DNA of 32,424 bases. Source: Sideroxydans sp. Its GTDB lineage: Bacteria > Pseudomonadota > Gammaproteobacteria > Burkholderiales > Gallionellaceae. Under the pieces are notes generated by a model, which saw only the letters and a program-made list of their open reading frames with translations, had not been told where the DNA came from and searched no databases. Shown here piece after piece: positions 6,617 to 15,034 of the stretch (position 1 is the first letter of the stretch; every line of letters starts with the position of its first letter). Where the stretch lies: contig JABFSI010000101.1 in the NCBI GenBank assembly GCA_013140695.1, positions 1-32,424 of the forward strand, given 5' to 3'. The translations under genes and the position numbers were made by a program.

Positions 6617-7201
6617 CTAGTACGGCTTCTGCCCTACATAATTCCCCGGTGGCGCGTAGTTACATACCCACACCGATGAGTTATCGGTCGCGCTACAACT
6701 GGCATGCCCACACCCTACTTGCGTTGTGTTGGCCCAAACCAATTGTGTGTAATGCCCACACACTTTACCCGCCGCGCAACTGTTAGACGCGTAGGTGTAA
6801 TTTGCTTTTTCCGATGCCCAAGCATCCACCACCTGTGTGGGCGTTTTAGGGTTAGGCGCGGTCGTTCCGTTGCCATACATCAAGCCACTCGCCCAATACA
6901 AATTTTCTCCCAGCCCTGCCGCACCGCTATGCACCATCGCGCAGTTATTCGTTGCTTTGAGATGGTCGGCATACGCCTGCGCCGTTGCCGCCAACGTGTT
7001 CGACCACGCAATGTTTGGCACACCCACCAAGGTGCGCCACGCGTTATGCGCCGCGACAGTTTCAACCGCAATGTCAGCATTAGTCGCACTGGCCGGCGCA
7101 ACGGGCGCAGGCGACGGCGTAGTTCCCGACGCACCCCCACACCCCATCAAACTAACTGCCAAAGTTAATGCCGAACATAGATTGCTATGAAATGGATTCA
7201 T
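6617..7201 (-). CDS. secreted CAP/SCP-domain lipoprotein
   Basis: 194 residues from the ATG complementary to 7199-7201, chosen because it has an AAGG ribosome binding site and begins a lipoprotein signal (hydrophobic SALTLAVSLMG, then C21). After a Pro/Ala/Thr linker (22-45), residues 46-194 are a CAP (SCP/PR-1, YkwD-like) domain: AHNAWR, MVHS (H91), LGENLYW (E99), VDAWASE, CGHYTQLVW (H150) and VWVCNYAPPGNYVG. Six cysteines in the domain (C87, C142, C148, C164, C169, C180) suggest disulfides, consistent with periplasmic or surface location. Bacterial CAP proteins have been linked to lipid binding, proteolysis or matrix function; the role here is unknown. Convergent with the DUF1161 gene. Confidence 0.88.
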   Translation of the reverse strand: MNPFHSNLCSALTLAVSLMGCGGASGTTPSPAPVAPASATNADIAVETVAAHNAWRTLVGVPNIAWSNTLAATAQAYADHLKATNNCAMVHSGAAGLGENLYWASGLMYGNGTTAPNPKTPTQVVDAWASEKANYTYASNSCAAGKVCGHYTQLVWANTTQVGCGHASCSATDNSSVWVCNYAPPGNYVGQKPY

Positions 7202-7269
7202 GGTGCGGTTACCTTTATGTTCAGCGCGAGAGCGCGTCAAAAAACACTTCTTATAGAACTAGAAAGCCG

Positions 7270-8346
7270 TTAAACAATCGGCTCGGTAAATCCACACTTT
7301 GTCTTTCCATAATTACTACAAGCAAGAAAATCAGACTTGCCGCTCTTTCCTGTTCTGCGCACCTTTTTGCCAGTGCCGCATTTTGGACAAGGTGCACCTT
7401 CTCCTTTAGTAGATTCTGATTTCTTTTCTTCTGCATCATTCGGAATAGCTTGTTGAACAATAGCAACCAGTGGAAATAACGCTTTGCATCTACTAGGATA
7501 ACCCTGACACGCAAGGAAATCTGTTTCCGTTCCATCGCTACGGTTAACACTCTTTCGAATCAATTGTTCTTTTTTGCAGACTGGGCATTGACCCCCCACC
7601 TTTGGAATGAAGGTTTTTCCATGTTGAGGGGCAGACTCATTTGCATCCGACTTTATTGAAGCAACACTATTTTTAACAGCCGATTCTCTCAACGGAGTAT
7701 GTCTAGACTGTAAGAACTCTGCCGTTGCCTGTGCTTCTTGTTTAGACATCACCCAAAGGAAGTCAGTTGAAAATAAATTCTGCGGAGCAAATATATTTGC
7801 CTTTTGGGCATATTCATCCAACTGGCTAACTATCGCACCCGACACTGCATCTGCCTTATACAACTCAGGCACATCCATTTCTCGCTGAATAATTCCCGTA
7901 TCAGAAATTGCAACATACACACCTACAGGGCAATACCTATATCCCTTTTGAATTTTTCCAAACAGAATCGTTCCCAAGGTTTGTTCGGCATTCTCCCGTA
8001 GCAATTCTTTGAGTATTTTTCCTTGCTCCTGCGCTTGAATAACGGGGGATTTCATCCCCGATAATTTATCTCTATAAGTACGCGACCACCCACCATGTTT
8101 ATCAACACTGATAGTGCCGTGAACACTTTTTGATTCGACGATAAACAAGCCAAAAGTAGAAACAATTAAATGATCCATCTGCGCTACGTCTCCGTCATAA
8201 ACGACTCGCAAGTCGTTCAGCACAAAACAGTCATCTCTCTTGCGGAAAGCGCGATTCAAATAAAAAGCCATCTGCTTTTCAGCTTCTTCGCCTGCTCTAA
8301 CCCACACATCTGTGGAGTTGGTAAATTCTTTTTCTTTGAGTATCAC
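7270..8346 (-). CDS. NERD domain protein with two C-terminal zinc ribbons
   Basis: 358 residues. Residues about 15-120 form a NERD (nuclease-related) domain. It contains VYDGDVAQMDHLIVS and GLFIVESKS, which supply a PD-(D/E)xK-like core D58, E71 and K73, so the active site looks intact. Residues about 254-287 (C254, C257, C280, C287) and 320-351 (C320, C323, C343, C351) are two topoisomerase-I-type four-Cys zinc ribbons. The architecture suggests a DNA-acting nuclease, but no activity is established for most members. The gene is more A+T-rich than polA beside it, uses different codons, and has no obvious operon partner, consistent with acquisition. It might be an individual defence or DNA-processing gene. 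Confidence 0.85.
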   Translation of the reverse strand: MILKEKEFTNSTDVWVRAGEEAEKQMAFYLNRAFRKRDDCFVLNDLRVVYDGDVAQMDHLIVSTFGLFIVESKSVHGTISVDKHGGWSRTYRDKLSGMKSPVIQAQEQGKILKELLRENAEQTLGTILFGKIQKGYRYCPVGVYVAISDTGIIQREMDVPELYKADAVSGAIVSQLDEYAQKANIFAPQNLFSTDFLWVMSKQEAQATAEFLQSRHTPLRESAVKNSVASIKSDANESAPQHGKTFIPKVGGQCPVCKKEQLIRKSVNRSDGTETDFLACQGYPSRCKALFPLVAIVQQAIPNDAEEKKSESTKGEGAPCPKCGTGKKVRRTGKSGKSDFLACSNYGKTKCGFTEPIV

Positions 8347-8373
8347 GACCTTATCTCCTTAATGCGAATCAAA

Positions 8374-11103
8374 TCAATGCGCCTCATCCCAATTCGCCCC
8401 TTCACCCAATCCCACTTCCAATGGCACTTTTAACTGCGCCACATTGCACATCAGTTCGCGCAGCTTCTCCTTCACCAAAGCTAACTCGGCTTCTGGCACT
8501 TCCAATATCAATTCATCGTGCACTTGCATGATGAGTTTGGTTTGGAGCTTTTCGTTTTCCAGCCAATCTTGCACAGCGATCATCGCGAGTTTGATGAGGT
8601 CGGCGGCGGTGCCTTGCATGGGGGCGTTGATGGCGGCGCGTTCTGCTGCTTGCCTTCTCATGCCGTTGGCACCGTTGATCTCGGGTAGCCATAGGCGGCG
8701 TCCGAACCATGTCTCGACATAGCCGCTTGCTTTGGCTTGTTCGCGCGTGTCGTCCATGTAGCGCTTCACGCCGGGGTAGCGTGCGAAGTAGAGGTCGATG
8801 TATTGCTTCGCGGCGCTGTTCTCGATGTTGAGTTGACTCGCCAGGCCGAACGCGGACATGCCATAGATGAGCCCGAAGTTGATGACCTTGGCATAACGAC
8901 GCTGTTCGCTACTCACCGCGTCGAGTGCGACGCCGAACACTTCGGCAGCAGTGGCACGGTGGATGTCTTCGCCAGCGGCGAAGGCCTTGAGCAAGCCTTC
9001 GTCACCAGACAGGTGTGCCATGATGCGTAGCTCGATCTGCGAATAGTCAGCAGAGACGATACGCGAACCCGCAGGGGCGATGAAGGCTTCGCGGATGCGA
9101 CGACCTTCGGCGGTGCGCACGGGGATGTTTTGCAGATTCGGCTCGTTAGATGACAAACGTCCTGTCACTGCCACCGCTTGCGAATAGCTGGTGTGCACGC
9201 GGCCTGTCTTTTGATTCACCATCAAAGGTAGCTTGTCGGTGTAGGTCGATTTCAACTTCGCCATGCCGCGATGTTCAAGCAATATCTTGGGTAGCGGATA
9301 GTCGAGCGCGAGCTCTTGCAATACTTCTTCGTCGGTTGAGGGCGCACCCGTGGCGGTCTTCTTCTTAACCGGTATTCCCAGCTTCACGAACAGTATCTCG
9401 CCCAGCTGTTTGGGTGAAGCGAGGTTGAACGGCTGCCCCGCCATCTCGAATGCCTGCGCTTCGATGGACATCAACTTCTCACCCAACTCGTGGCTTTGGC
9501 GCGATAGCTTGACGCTGTCGATGAGCACGCCGTTGCGTTCCATCTTGAACAGCACTTCGCGCACGGGCATCTCGATGTCGCGATACACCTCGGCCAGTCG
9601 CCCTTCCAGTTGCGGCGATAAGGTCTGGTGCAGTTGCAAGGTGATGTCGGCATCTTCTGCGGCGTAACGTGTGGCGGTATCGAGGTCGACCTGATCAAAG
9701 CCGATCTGCTTCGCGCCTTTGCCCACCACATCGGTATAGCTCACGGTCGCCAGTCCGAGATGGCGTAGTGCGAGATTGCCCATCTCGTGCGGCTTGTGTG
9801 ATTCCAACACATAGGATTGCAGCAAGGTGTCTTCGGCGATGCCGCGCAAGGCGACGCCATGATTGGCGAAGATGTGCTGATCGTATTTTAGGTTCTGTCC
9901 TAGTTTCTTGTGCTCCGCACTTTCCAACCACGGCTTGAGTTTCTGTAGCGCGAGGTCGAATCCGACTTGGTCGGGCGCACCCGGGTAGTGATGAGCCAAA
10001 GGTAGATAAGCCGCCTGATGGGCCTCGATACTGAACGAGATACCCACCAGTTGCGATGCCATCGGGTCGAGTCCTGTGGTCTCGGTATCCAAGCTCACCA
10101 AGGGGGCAGACATCAGCTTCTCTAACCACGCATCCAACTGCGCCTCGGTACGGATGGATTCGTAGTGACTGGTATCGTTGGTCACGGCTGCCGGTGCCGA
10201 TTCTTGTTCCAATTCGAAGCGACGCGGCTCAGCATCGCGCCCTTTCTTCTCGGGCGTTTCGCCATTCAGTTCACGCAACAAAGTCCTGAAGCCGAAGCGT
10301 TCGAACATCGCCTTCAACTTCTCTTTGTCTTCCGCTGGTGCAGCTAACTCATCGTACCGTTTGTCTAGCGCCACATCACATTTCACCGTGACTAGTTTCC
10401 TGCCCATCGGCAACCATTCCAACGCAGCGCGCAAGTGTTCGCCCACCGCGCCGCCTACGTTCGCCGCATTGGCAATCACGCCATCCAGCGAATCGTATTG
10501 GGTAAGCCATTTCACCGCCGTCTTGGGGCCACATTTGTTCACGCCCGGCACGTTGTCCACGGCATCGCCCACCAGCGATAAATAATCCACGATTCGATTC
10601 GGCGGCACGCCGAATTTGGCCAACACGCCCGCCTCGTCCATAATTTCATTGCTCATAGTGTTGACTAGGGTGACGTTGGCGTTTACCAACTGCGTCAAAT
10701 CTTTGTCACCGGTGGAGACGATGCAACGCGCGCCATTATTTGAGGCTTGCTGCGCGAGCGTGCCGATCACGTCGTCAGCTTCCACGCCATCCACCATGAT
10801 GATGTTCCACCCTGCTGCTGCGACTAATTCGTGTAACGGTTCAATCTGAGCACGCAAGTCATCCGGCATAGATGGTCGGTTGGCTTTGTACTCGGGGTAC
10901 CAGTCATCGCGGAACGTCTTGCCCTTCGCGTCGAACACGCAGGCGCTATAATCGGCTGGGTAATCGCTGCGTAATTTTTTCAGCATGTTGAGCACGCCAT
11001 GGAGTGCGCCCGTTGGCTCACCTTGTGGGCTACGCAAGTCAGGCATGGCGTGAAACGCGCGATACAGATAGGACGAGCCGTCCACCAGCAACAATGTCTT
11101 CAT
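8374..11103 (-). CDS. polA: DNA polymerase I
   Basis: 909 residues from the ATG complementary to 11101-11103 (MKTLLLVDGSSYLYRAFHAM), the conserved family start. Order of domains: 5'-nuclease (about 1-300, with GVEADDVIGTLA and SLVGDAVDNVPGV), 3'-5' proofreading exonuclease (about 310-500, with the metal motif SLDTETTGLD intact) and polymerase (about 530-909, with ADYSQIELRIMAHLSG, INFGLIYGMSAFGL and the final VHDELILEV). All three activities should be present. It fills repair gaps and removes RNA primers. No Shine-Dalgarno is apparent before the ATG, and the divergent LOG gene starts only 16 bp away, so its promoter must lie inside that gene. Confidence 0.97.
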   Translation of the reverse strand: MKTLLLVDGSSYLYRAFHAMPDLRSPQGEPTGALHGVLNMLKKLRSDYPADYSACVFDAKGKTFRDDWYPEYKANRPSMPDDLRAQIEPLHELVAAAGWNIIMVDGVEADDVIGTLAQQASNNGARCIVSTGDKDLTQLVNANVTLVNTMSNEIMDEAGVLAKFGVPPNRIVDYLSLVGDAVDNVPGVNKCGPKTAVKWLTQYDSLDGVIANAANVGGAVGEHLRAALEWLPMGRKLVTVKCDVALDKRYDELAAPAEDKEKLKAMFERFGFRTLLRELNGETPEKKGRDAEPRRFELEQESAPAAVTNDTSHYESIRTEAQLDAWLEKLMSAPLVSLDTETTGLDPMASQLVGISFSIEAHQAAYLPLAHHYPGAPDQVGFDLALQKLKPWLESAEHKKLGQNLKYDQHIFANHGVALRGIAEDTLLQSYVLESHKPHEMGNLALRHLGLATVSYTDVVGKGAKQIGFDQVDLDTATRYAAEDADITLQLHQTLSPQLEGRLAEVYRDIEMPVREVLFKMERNGVLIDSVKLSRQSHELGEKLMSIEAQAFEMAGQPFNLASPKQLGEILFVKLGIPVKKKTATGAPSTDEEVLQELALDYPLPKILLEHRGMAKLKSTYTDKLPLMVNQKTGRVHTSYSQAVAVTGRLSSNEPNLQNIPVRTAEGRRIREAFIAPAGSRIVSADYSQIELRIMAHLSGDEGLLKAFAAGEDIHRATAAEVFGVALDAVSSEQRRYAKVINFGLIYGMSAFGLASQLNIENSAAKQYIDLYFARYPGVKRYMDDTREQAKASGYVETWFGRRLWLPEINGANGMRRQAAERAAINAPMQGTAADLIKLAMIAVQDWLENEKLQTKLIMQVHDELILEVPEAELALVKEKLRELMCNVAQLKVPLEVGLGEGANWDEAH

Positions 11104-11119
11104 AATTTTGGAGTCCGAG

Positions 11120-11836
11120 ATGAACAACGATTTGAAATTGCCCGCCGCTCAAGCCCCTGAATTGATGCAGTCAAAGGAGTCATGGCGCGTGTTTGGCATT
11201 ATGTCAGAATTCGTCGCCGCCACTGAACGCCTGCGTGACATTCACCCAGCGGTCAGCATCTTTGGTAGCGCGCGCACCCCGCATGACCATCCCTATTACA
11301 AGCTCACCGAAGAGATTGCGCGCTTGCTTTCAGATGCTGGTTTTTCCGTCATCTCGGGCGGCGGCCCCGGCATCATGGAAGCGGCCAACAAAGGCGCGTT
11401 TTACGGCAAGTCCCCCAGCGTCGGTCTCAACATTCAACTGCCGCACGAGCAGCACGGCAACCCCTATCAAAACATCAGCCAAACCTTCAAACACTTCTTC
11501 ACGCGTAAAGTCATGTTCGTAAAATTTGCCAGTGCCTATGTGGTGATGCCTGGCGGCTTTGGCACATTGGACGAGTTGATGGAAGCGCTGACTTTAGTGC
11601 AAACCGGCAAGACCCGCCGCATCCCCATCATCCTTGTCGGTAGTGAGTTCTGGGGCGGCATGATGGAGTGGATTAAAAATTCGCTGCTCGCCGAAAAAAT
11701 GATTAGCCCCGGCGACATGGATTTAATTCAAGTCATCGACGAACCTGAACAAGTGGTCGCCGCCATCTTTAAGCACTACGAAACACGCGGCTTCGAACCT
11801 TCTGCCGCAGAGCGCGAGTTGCAGCTGAACCTTTAA
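11120..11836 (+). CDS. LOG family protein (TIGR00730)
   Basis: 238 residues from the ATG at 11120, preceded by GGAG at 11110-11113; a TTG 12 bp earlier is in frame but lies on the ribosome binding site. The Rossmann-like fold carries the two family motifs GGGPGIMEAANKGA and MPGGFGTLDELMEAL. LOG proteins hydrolyse nucleoside 5'-monophosphates such as cytokinin riboside monophosphates to base and ribose 5-phosphate. Many bacterial members are annotated as lysine decarboxylases in error. It is the first gene of a rightward run with DUF2782, thrB and two membrane protein genes. Confidence 0.92.
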   Translation: MNNDLKLPAAQAPELMQSKESWRVFGIMSEFVAATERLRDIHPAVSIFGSARTPHDHPYYKLTEEIARLLSDAGFSVISGGGPGIMEAANKGAFYGKSPSVGLNIQLPHEQHGNPYQNISQTFKHFFTRKVMFVKFASAYVVMPGGFGTLDELMEALTLVQTGKTRRIPIILVGSEFWGGMMEWIKNSLLAEKMISPGDMDLIQVIDEPEQVVAAIFKHYETRGFEPSAAERELQLNL

Positions 11837-11871
11837 GCGTAAAATCCAGCTCACTTTTGGAGACAAAAATC

Positions 11872-12183
11872 ATGCGCCTACTTACTCTGTTATTCCTTGC
11901 CAGCTTAAGCTTCACTGCTAGCGCGACCGACCCCATTCCCGCCTCTGCGACACCGCTGGTAGAGGATGAAGCGGTCGATGAACCTCAAGTCACCATCACT
12001 AAACAACCTGTGCAAAAGGTGGAAGAGTTTCGCGCCAACGGCAAGTTGTACATGATTAAAGTGACGCCTAAACACGGCGTGCCTTACTACCTTGTTGATG
12101 ACAAAGGCGACGGCAAATTTGCTCGTCAAGAGGGTTTAGATTCTGGCGTGCGCGTGCCGCGTTGGGTTATTTTCAAATTCTGA
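11872..12183 (+). CDS. DUF2782 family exported protein
   Basis: 103 residues from the ATG at 11872, with GGAG 9 nt upstream; a TTG start five codons earlier would overlap that site. A signal peptide (MRLLTLLFLASLSFTASA) precedes an acidic linker, and the C-terminal part (YMIKVTPKHGVPYYLVDDKGDG..., ending RVPRWVIFKF) is the DUF2782 signature. The family is small, found mainly in Beta- and Gammaproteobacteria beside polA and thrB, as here. Its function is unknown; periplasmic location is predicted. Confidence 0.82.
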   Translation: MRLLTLLFLASLSFTASATDPIPASATPLVEDEAVDEPQVTITKQPVQKVEEFRANGKLYMIKVTPKHGVPYYLVDDKGDGKFARQEGLDSGVRVPRWVIFKF

Positions 12184-12198
12184 TTTAGGACTTTCTGC

Positions 12199-13140
12199 AT
12201 GGCTGTTTTTACCCGCGTCACCGAATCCGATGTCTCTGCTTGGCTGTCTGATTACTCTCTAGGTTCTTTACTCGAATTGCAGGGCATTCCTGCAGGTATC
12301 GAGAACACGAATTATTTCGTGACCACTAGTAATGGGCGCTTCGTGCTCACCCTTTTCGAAAAACTCACCTCGGCGGAATTACCTTTCTTTCTCAATTTAA
12401 TGTCGCACTTGGCACGTCATGGCATCCCTTGTCCTGCCCCTGTGGCAAATGGCAAGAATGATTTTTTGGGTGAGTTGAACGGTAAGCCTGCCTGCATTGT
12501 GAGTCGCTTGAGTGGCAAGTCAGTGACACAGCCGAGTGTGGCGAATTGTGCGGCGGTGGGCGCGATGTTGGGACAGATGCACAGTGCCAGCTTGAGTTTT
12601 GGCAGTGAGATGGTGAACCCACGCGGTAGCGCATGGCGCAGTAATGCAGCGCAACAAGTCCGCGCTTTTATTTCTGCAGAAGAAGCCGCCTTGCTCGACC
12701 GCGAAGTGACTTTGCATGCGCACTACCCCGCTGCTGATCTGCCACGCGGCGTGATTCACGCTGATTTGTTTCGCGACAATGTGTTGATGGATGGTGAGCG
12801 CGTAGGCGGGCTGATTGATTTCTATTTCGCCTGCACCGATGCGTTGATTTATGACGTGGCGATTACGGTGAATGACTGGTGCATGGCGGCTGACGGCACA
12901 CTGGATGCAGAACGCACGCGCGCCCTGCTCAATGCCTATCATGCAGTGCGCCCCTTCACTGCCGCCGAAGCGGCGGTGTGGGCGATGACTTTGCGCGTGG
13001 CGGCTTTGCGTTTTTGGATTTCGCGTTTGTACGATTTGAATTTGCCGCGTGATGGCGAAATGGTGAATCCGCATGACCCCAAGCATTTCAAACGCATCTT
13101 GCAAAATCACATCGCCACACCACAGCCTGTTTGGCTATAA
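12199..13140 (+). CDS. thrB: homoserine kinase, aminoglycoside-phosphotransferase type
   Basis: 313 residues, the usual length for the proteobacterial ThrB2 type, which has the APH/choline-kinase fold rather than the GHMP-kinase fold of E. coli ThrB. The N-terminus MAVFTRVTESDVSAWL and GIPAGIENTNYFV are characteristic. The catalytic loop is VIHADLFRDNVL, and the metal motif is GLIDFYFAC. It phosphorylates L-homoserine on the path to threonine. A TTAGGA ribosome binding site lies upstream. It is followed within 11 bp by the BPSS1780-like gene, so they probably share a transcript. Confidence 0.94.
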   Translation: MAVFTRVTESDVSAWLSDYSLGSLLELQGIPAGIENTNYFVTTSNGRFVLTLFEKLTSAELPFFLNLMSHLARHGIPCPAPVANGKNDFLGELNGKPACIVSRLSGKSVTQPSVANCAAVGAMLGQMHSASLSFGSEMVNPRGSAWRSNAAQQVRAFISAEEAALLDREVTLHAHYPAADLPRGVIHADLFRDNVLMDGERVGGLIDFYFACTDALIYDVAITVNDWCMAADGTLDAERTRALLNAYHAVRPFTAAEAAVWAMTLRVAALRFWISRLYDLNLPRDGEMVNPHDPKHFKRILQNHIATPQPVWL

Positions 13141-13151
13141 GAGAACACACC

Positions 13152-13940
13152 ATGGAAATAAAAAAACTCACTGCGGCACGCGGCTGGACTTGGATTAAGC
13201 AAGGTTATCAACTGCTCATGCGTAGCCCTATTCTGGCCTTAAGCACGGCGCTCATCGGCGCAATGGGCATTTTGCTGGCAATGATGGCGCCCTATATCGG
13301 CTCTTTACTCGCGGTGCTGCTGATGCCCGTTTTGCTGGCTGGCTATATGCGCATTTGCCGCGCGCTGGAACAAGAGGAGGAAGTTGAGCTGGCCGATTTA
13401 TTCGCTGGTTTCAAACACAACACGCCCAGCCTGATTACCCTAGGCGCGATTTTAATGATGGGCATGCTGTTGGCTTCGATGGTGATGGTGGCAGTGGGGG
13501 GCACCGCCCTCACTACGCTGATAAATCAGGTACAAACCGCCAATGACCCGCAAATACTCATGGATGCACTAGGCAATGCGGATGGCAATATCGGGCTTGC
13601 TGTGTTACTAGGATTCTCGCTCATGTTTGCGCTCATCATGGCGTGGCAGTTTGCCCCTATGCTGGTGTTTTTCAGCGACCTCACGCCTTTCGCAGCAATC
13701 CACGCCAGCTTTGTCGGTACGCTACGCAACCTTCTGCCCTATGCGGTGTATTTCATCCTCACACAGGCGCTGGCTGTGCTATTGGGCATTTTGCCTTTTG
13801 GCATCGGCTTAATTTTCTTACTACCCCTAGGCTTGGCTTCGCTCTATGTGAGCTATCGCAATATCTTTCCGTGGCTGGATGAGCCCGTACCAGTCGTTGC
13901 GAATGAGGCGGATAAGAACAGCGCGGACTTAAACTCATGA
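13152..13940 (+). CDS. BPSS1780-like integral membrane protein
   Basis: 262 residues from the ATG at 13152 (MEIKKLTAARGWTWIKQGYQLL). The longer frame from 13131 would overlap the end of thrB. The opening GWTWIKQGYQLLMRSPILAL and a cluster of about six hydrophobic helices (roughly 30-60, 90-120, 150-175, 200-240) match the betaproteobacterial BPSS1780 family of uncharacterised inner-membrane proteins. The acidic cytoplasmic segment EQEEEVELADLFAGFK between helices is also family-typical. Its stop overlaps the next start (ATGA), so the two proteins may work together. Function unknown. Confidence 0.78.
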   Translation: MEIKKLTAARGWTWIKQGYQLLMRSPILALSTALIGAMGILLAMMAPYIGSLLAVLLMPVLLAGYMRICRALEQEEEVELADLFAGFKHNTPSLITLGAILMMGMLLASMVMVAVGGTALTTLINQVQTANDPQILMDALGNADGNIGLAVLLGFSLMFALIMAWQFAPMLVFFSDLTPFAAIHASFVGTLRNLLPYAVYFILTQALAVLLGILPFGIGLIFLLPLGLASLYVSYRNIFPWLDEPVPVVANEADKNSADLNS

Positions 13941-14437
13941 AATTTGCTGCAACAGCGCTAGCGCGCAAGCATGCGCAACAACCTCACAACCTCTTTGTAG
14001 CAGGTATTTTTGCGTTTGATTTATTAATGACGCCTGCTGTGCTGGGATTAAAAATTGGCATGATCGGCTTGTTGATACCGCTAATCTGTTCTGGCGCTTT
14101 GCTGACCTATATCTATCTGCGTAGTCGCAAACAGACGAGCTGGTTCGTGGATATGCATTGGCGTTTGACGTGGAACCGTAGCCGCCTTTTGCTACTGGGC
14201 TATGCCATCTCGGCAACACTTGTATTCATCGCTTGGTTGCTCAGCCTGATCTCCAGTGACCCGCATATGGCAAGCATCATCTGGACTGCCCTCACGCGCA
14301 TCGCGCTGATGCCCACCCTGATCTTCGTGCTGTTCACCTCGGTGCTGGAAGCGGGGGCGATCGCCCAAGCCACCCATGGAGAAGTGCCGGACAAACTGGC
14401 GGCGAAATATCCACCGCCCGCTGATTTGATTTCTTGA
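13937..14437 (+). CDS. hypothetical four-helix membrane protein
   Basis: 166 residues; I do not recognise a family. Four hydrophobic segments are visible at about 21-38, 41-62, 87-108 and 117-139. Between helices 2 and 3 is a basic and aromatic stretch with RSRKQTSWFVDMHWRL. The C-terminus is polar (HGEVPDKLAAKYPPPADLIS). The ATG overlaps the stop of the preceding membrane protein gene (ATGA), suggesting coupled translation and a shared role. It ends a few bases before a REPIN-like element. Confidence 0.75.
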   Translation: MKFAATALARKHAQQPHNLFVAGIFAFDLLMTPAVLGLKIGMIGLLIPLICSGALLTYIYLRSRKQTSWFVDMHWRLTWNRSRLLLLGYAISATLVFIAWLLSLISSDPHMASIIWTALTRIALMPTLIFVLFTSVLEAGAIAQATHGEVPDKLAAKYPPPADLIS

Positions 14438-14443
14438 ATCTAG

Positions 14444-14626
14444 GGAAGGTCTGATTAAGTCCCCTCCGTCATTCCCGCGAAAGCGGGAATCCAGTCTAAA
14501 AATATATTTCCTTGCGAAGCAAGAACAAAGCCTTTCTGAATAAACGCGCTGGATTCCCGCTTGGCTGCAAGCCAGCTTATCCTGAGCTTGTCGAAGGGCG
14601 GGAATGACGACTTATTCAGAGACTCC
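14444..14626. repeat. composite REPIN/MITE-like element 2
   Basis: The outer ends are GGAAGGTCTGATTAAGT (14444-14460) and the near-complement ACTTATTCAGAGACTCC (14610-14626). Inside are a REP hairpin from 14468 (GTCATTCCCGC-GAAA-GCGGGAAT then CCAG), a small hairpin CTTGC-GAA-GCAAG (14511-14523), and a second REP (CTGG at 14549-14552 to GCGGGAATGAC ending 14608). The second REP has the same core as element 1 at 6011-6104. It fills the gap between two convergent genes and touches the stop codon of the CMD-family gene. Confidence 0.82.
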
Positions 14627-14974
14627 TTAAGCTTTCGTACTGAATTCGTCGAAGGCGTGTAGCACTTCACCCGCATACATCAACGATGGGCCGCCGCCCA
14701 TGTAGACCGCGACGGACAACATCTCGTTGACCTGCTCGCGCGTTGCACCCAGACGCACCAAGGCTCTTACGTGATAGGCAATGCAGCCTTCGCAACGTGT
14801 TGAAACCGCAATCGCGGTAGCAATAATTTCTTTATCCAATGCGGAAATAACACCGGCCGTCATGGCCGCTTTCGACATCGCGTCGAAGCCCGTCATTACT
14901 TCAGCGGCTTCCTTACGAAACGCACCCAAAGGTGGATTCAGATGTTGTATCAATTCTTTATATGATTTGCTCAT
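14627..14974 (-). CDS. carboxymuconolactone decarboxylase / AhpD-like protein
   Basis: 115 residues, all within a CMD-family domain. The peroxidatic-type CxxC with following His is present (C61-E-G-C64-I-A-Y-H68), as in AhpD-like alkylhydroperoxidases, so a redox role is more likely than lactone decarboxylation. Other conserved parts are GAFRKEAAEVMTGFDAM and LGATREQVNEMLSVAVYMGGGPSLMYAGE. The upstream GGAATG is a plausible ribosome binding site. It stands alone, convergent with the membrane-protein gene on its left. The physiological substrate is unknown. Confidence 0.88.
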   Translation of the reverse strand: MSKSYKELIQHLNPPLGAFRKEAAEVMTGFDAMSKAAMTAGVISALDKEIIATAIAVSTRCEGCIAYHVRALVRLGATREQVNEMLSVAVYMGGGPSLMYAGEVLHAFDEFSTKA

Positions 14975-15034
14975 GGCGCATTCCTTTGTGAGTTGTGAGA
15001 CAGGTGCGCATATTAGAGATTGCTGATATAGAAA

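Noticed and set aside
12520..13110. Leftward open frame of 196 codons opposite thrB
   Set aside because: Shadow of the homoserine kinase gene; no domain or start signal of its own.
14444..14626. CRISPR array
   Set aside because: The repeated cores are nested inverted REP hairpins and not evenly spaced direct repeats, and no cas genes are present.
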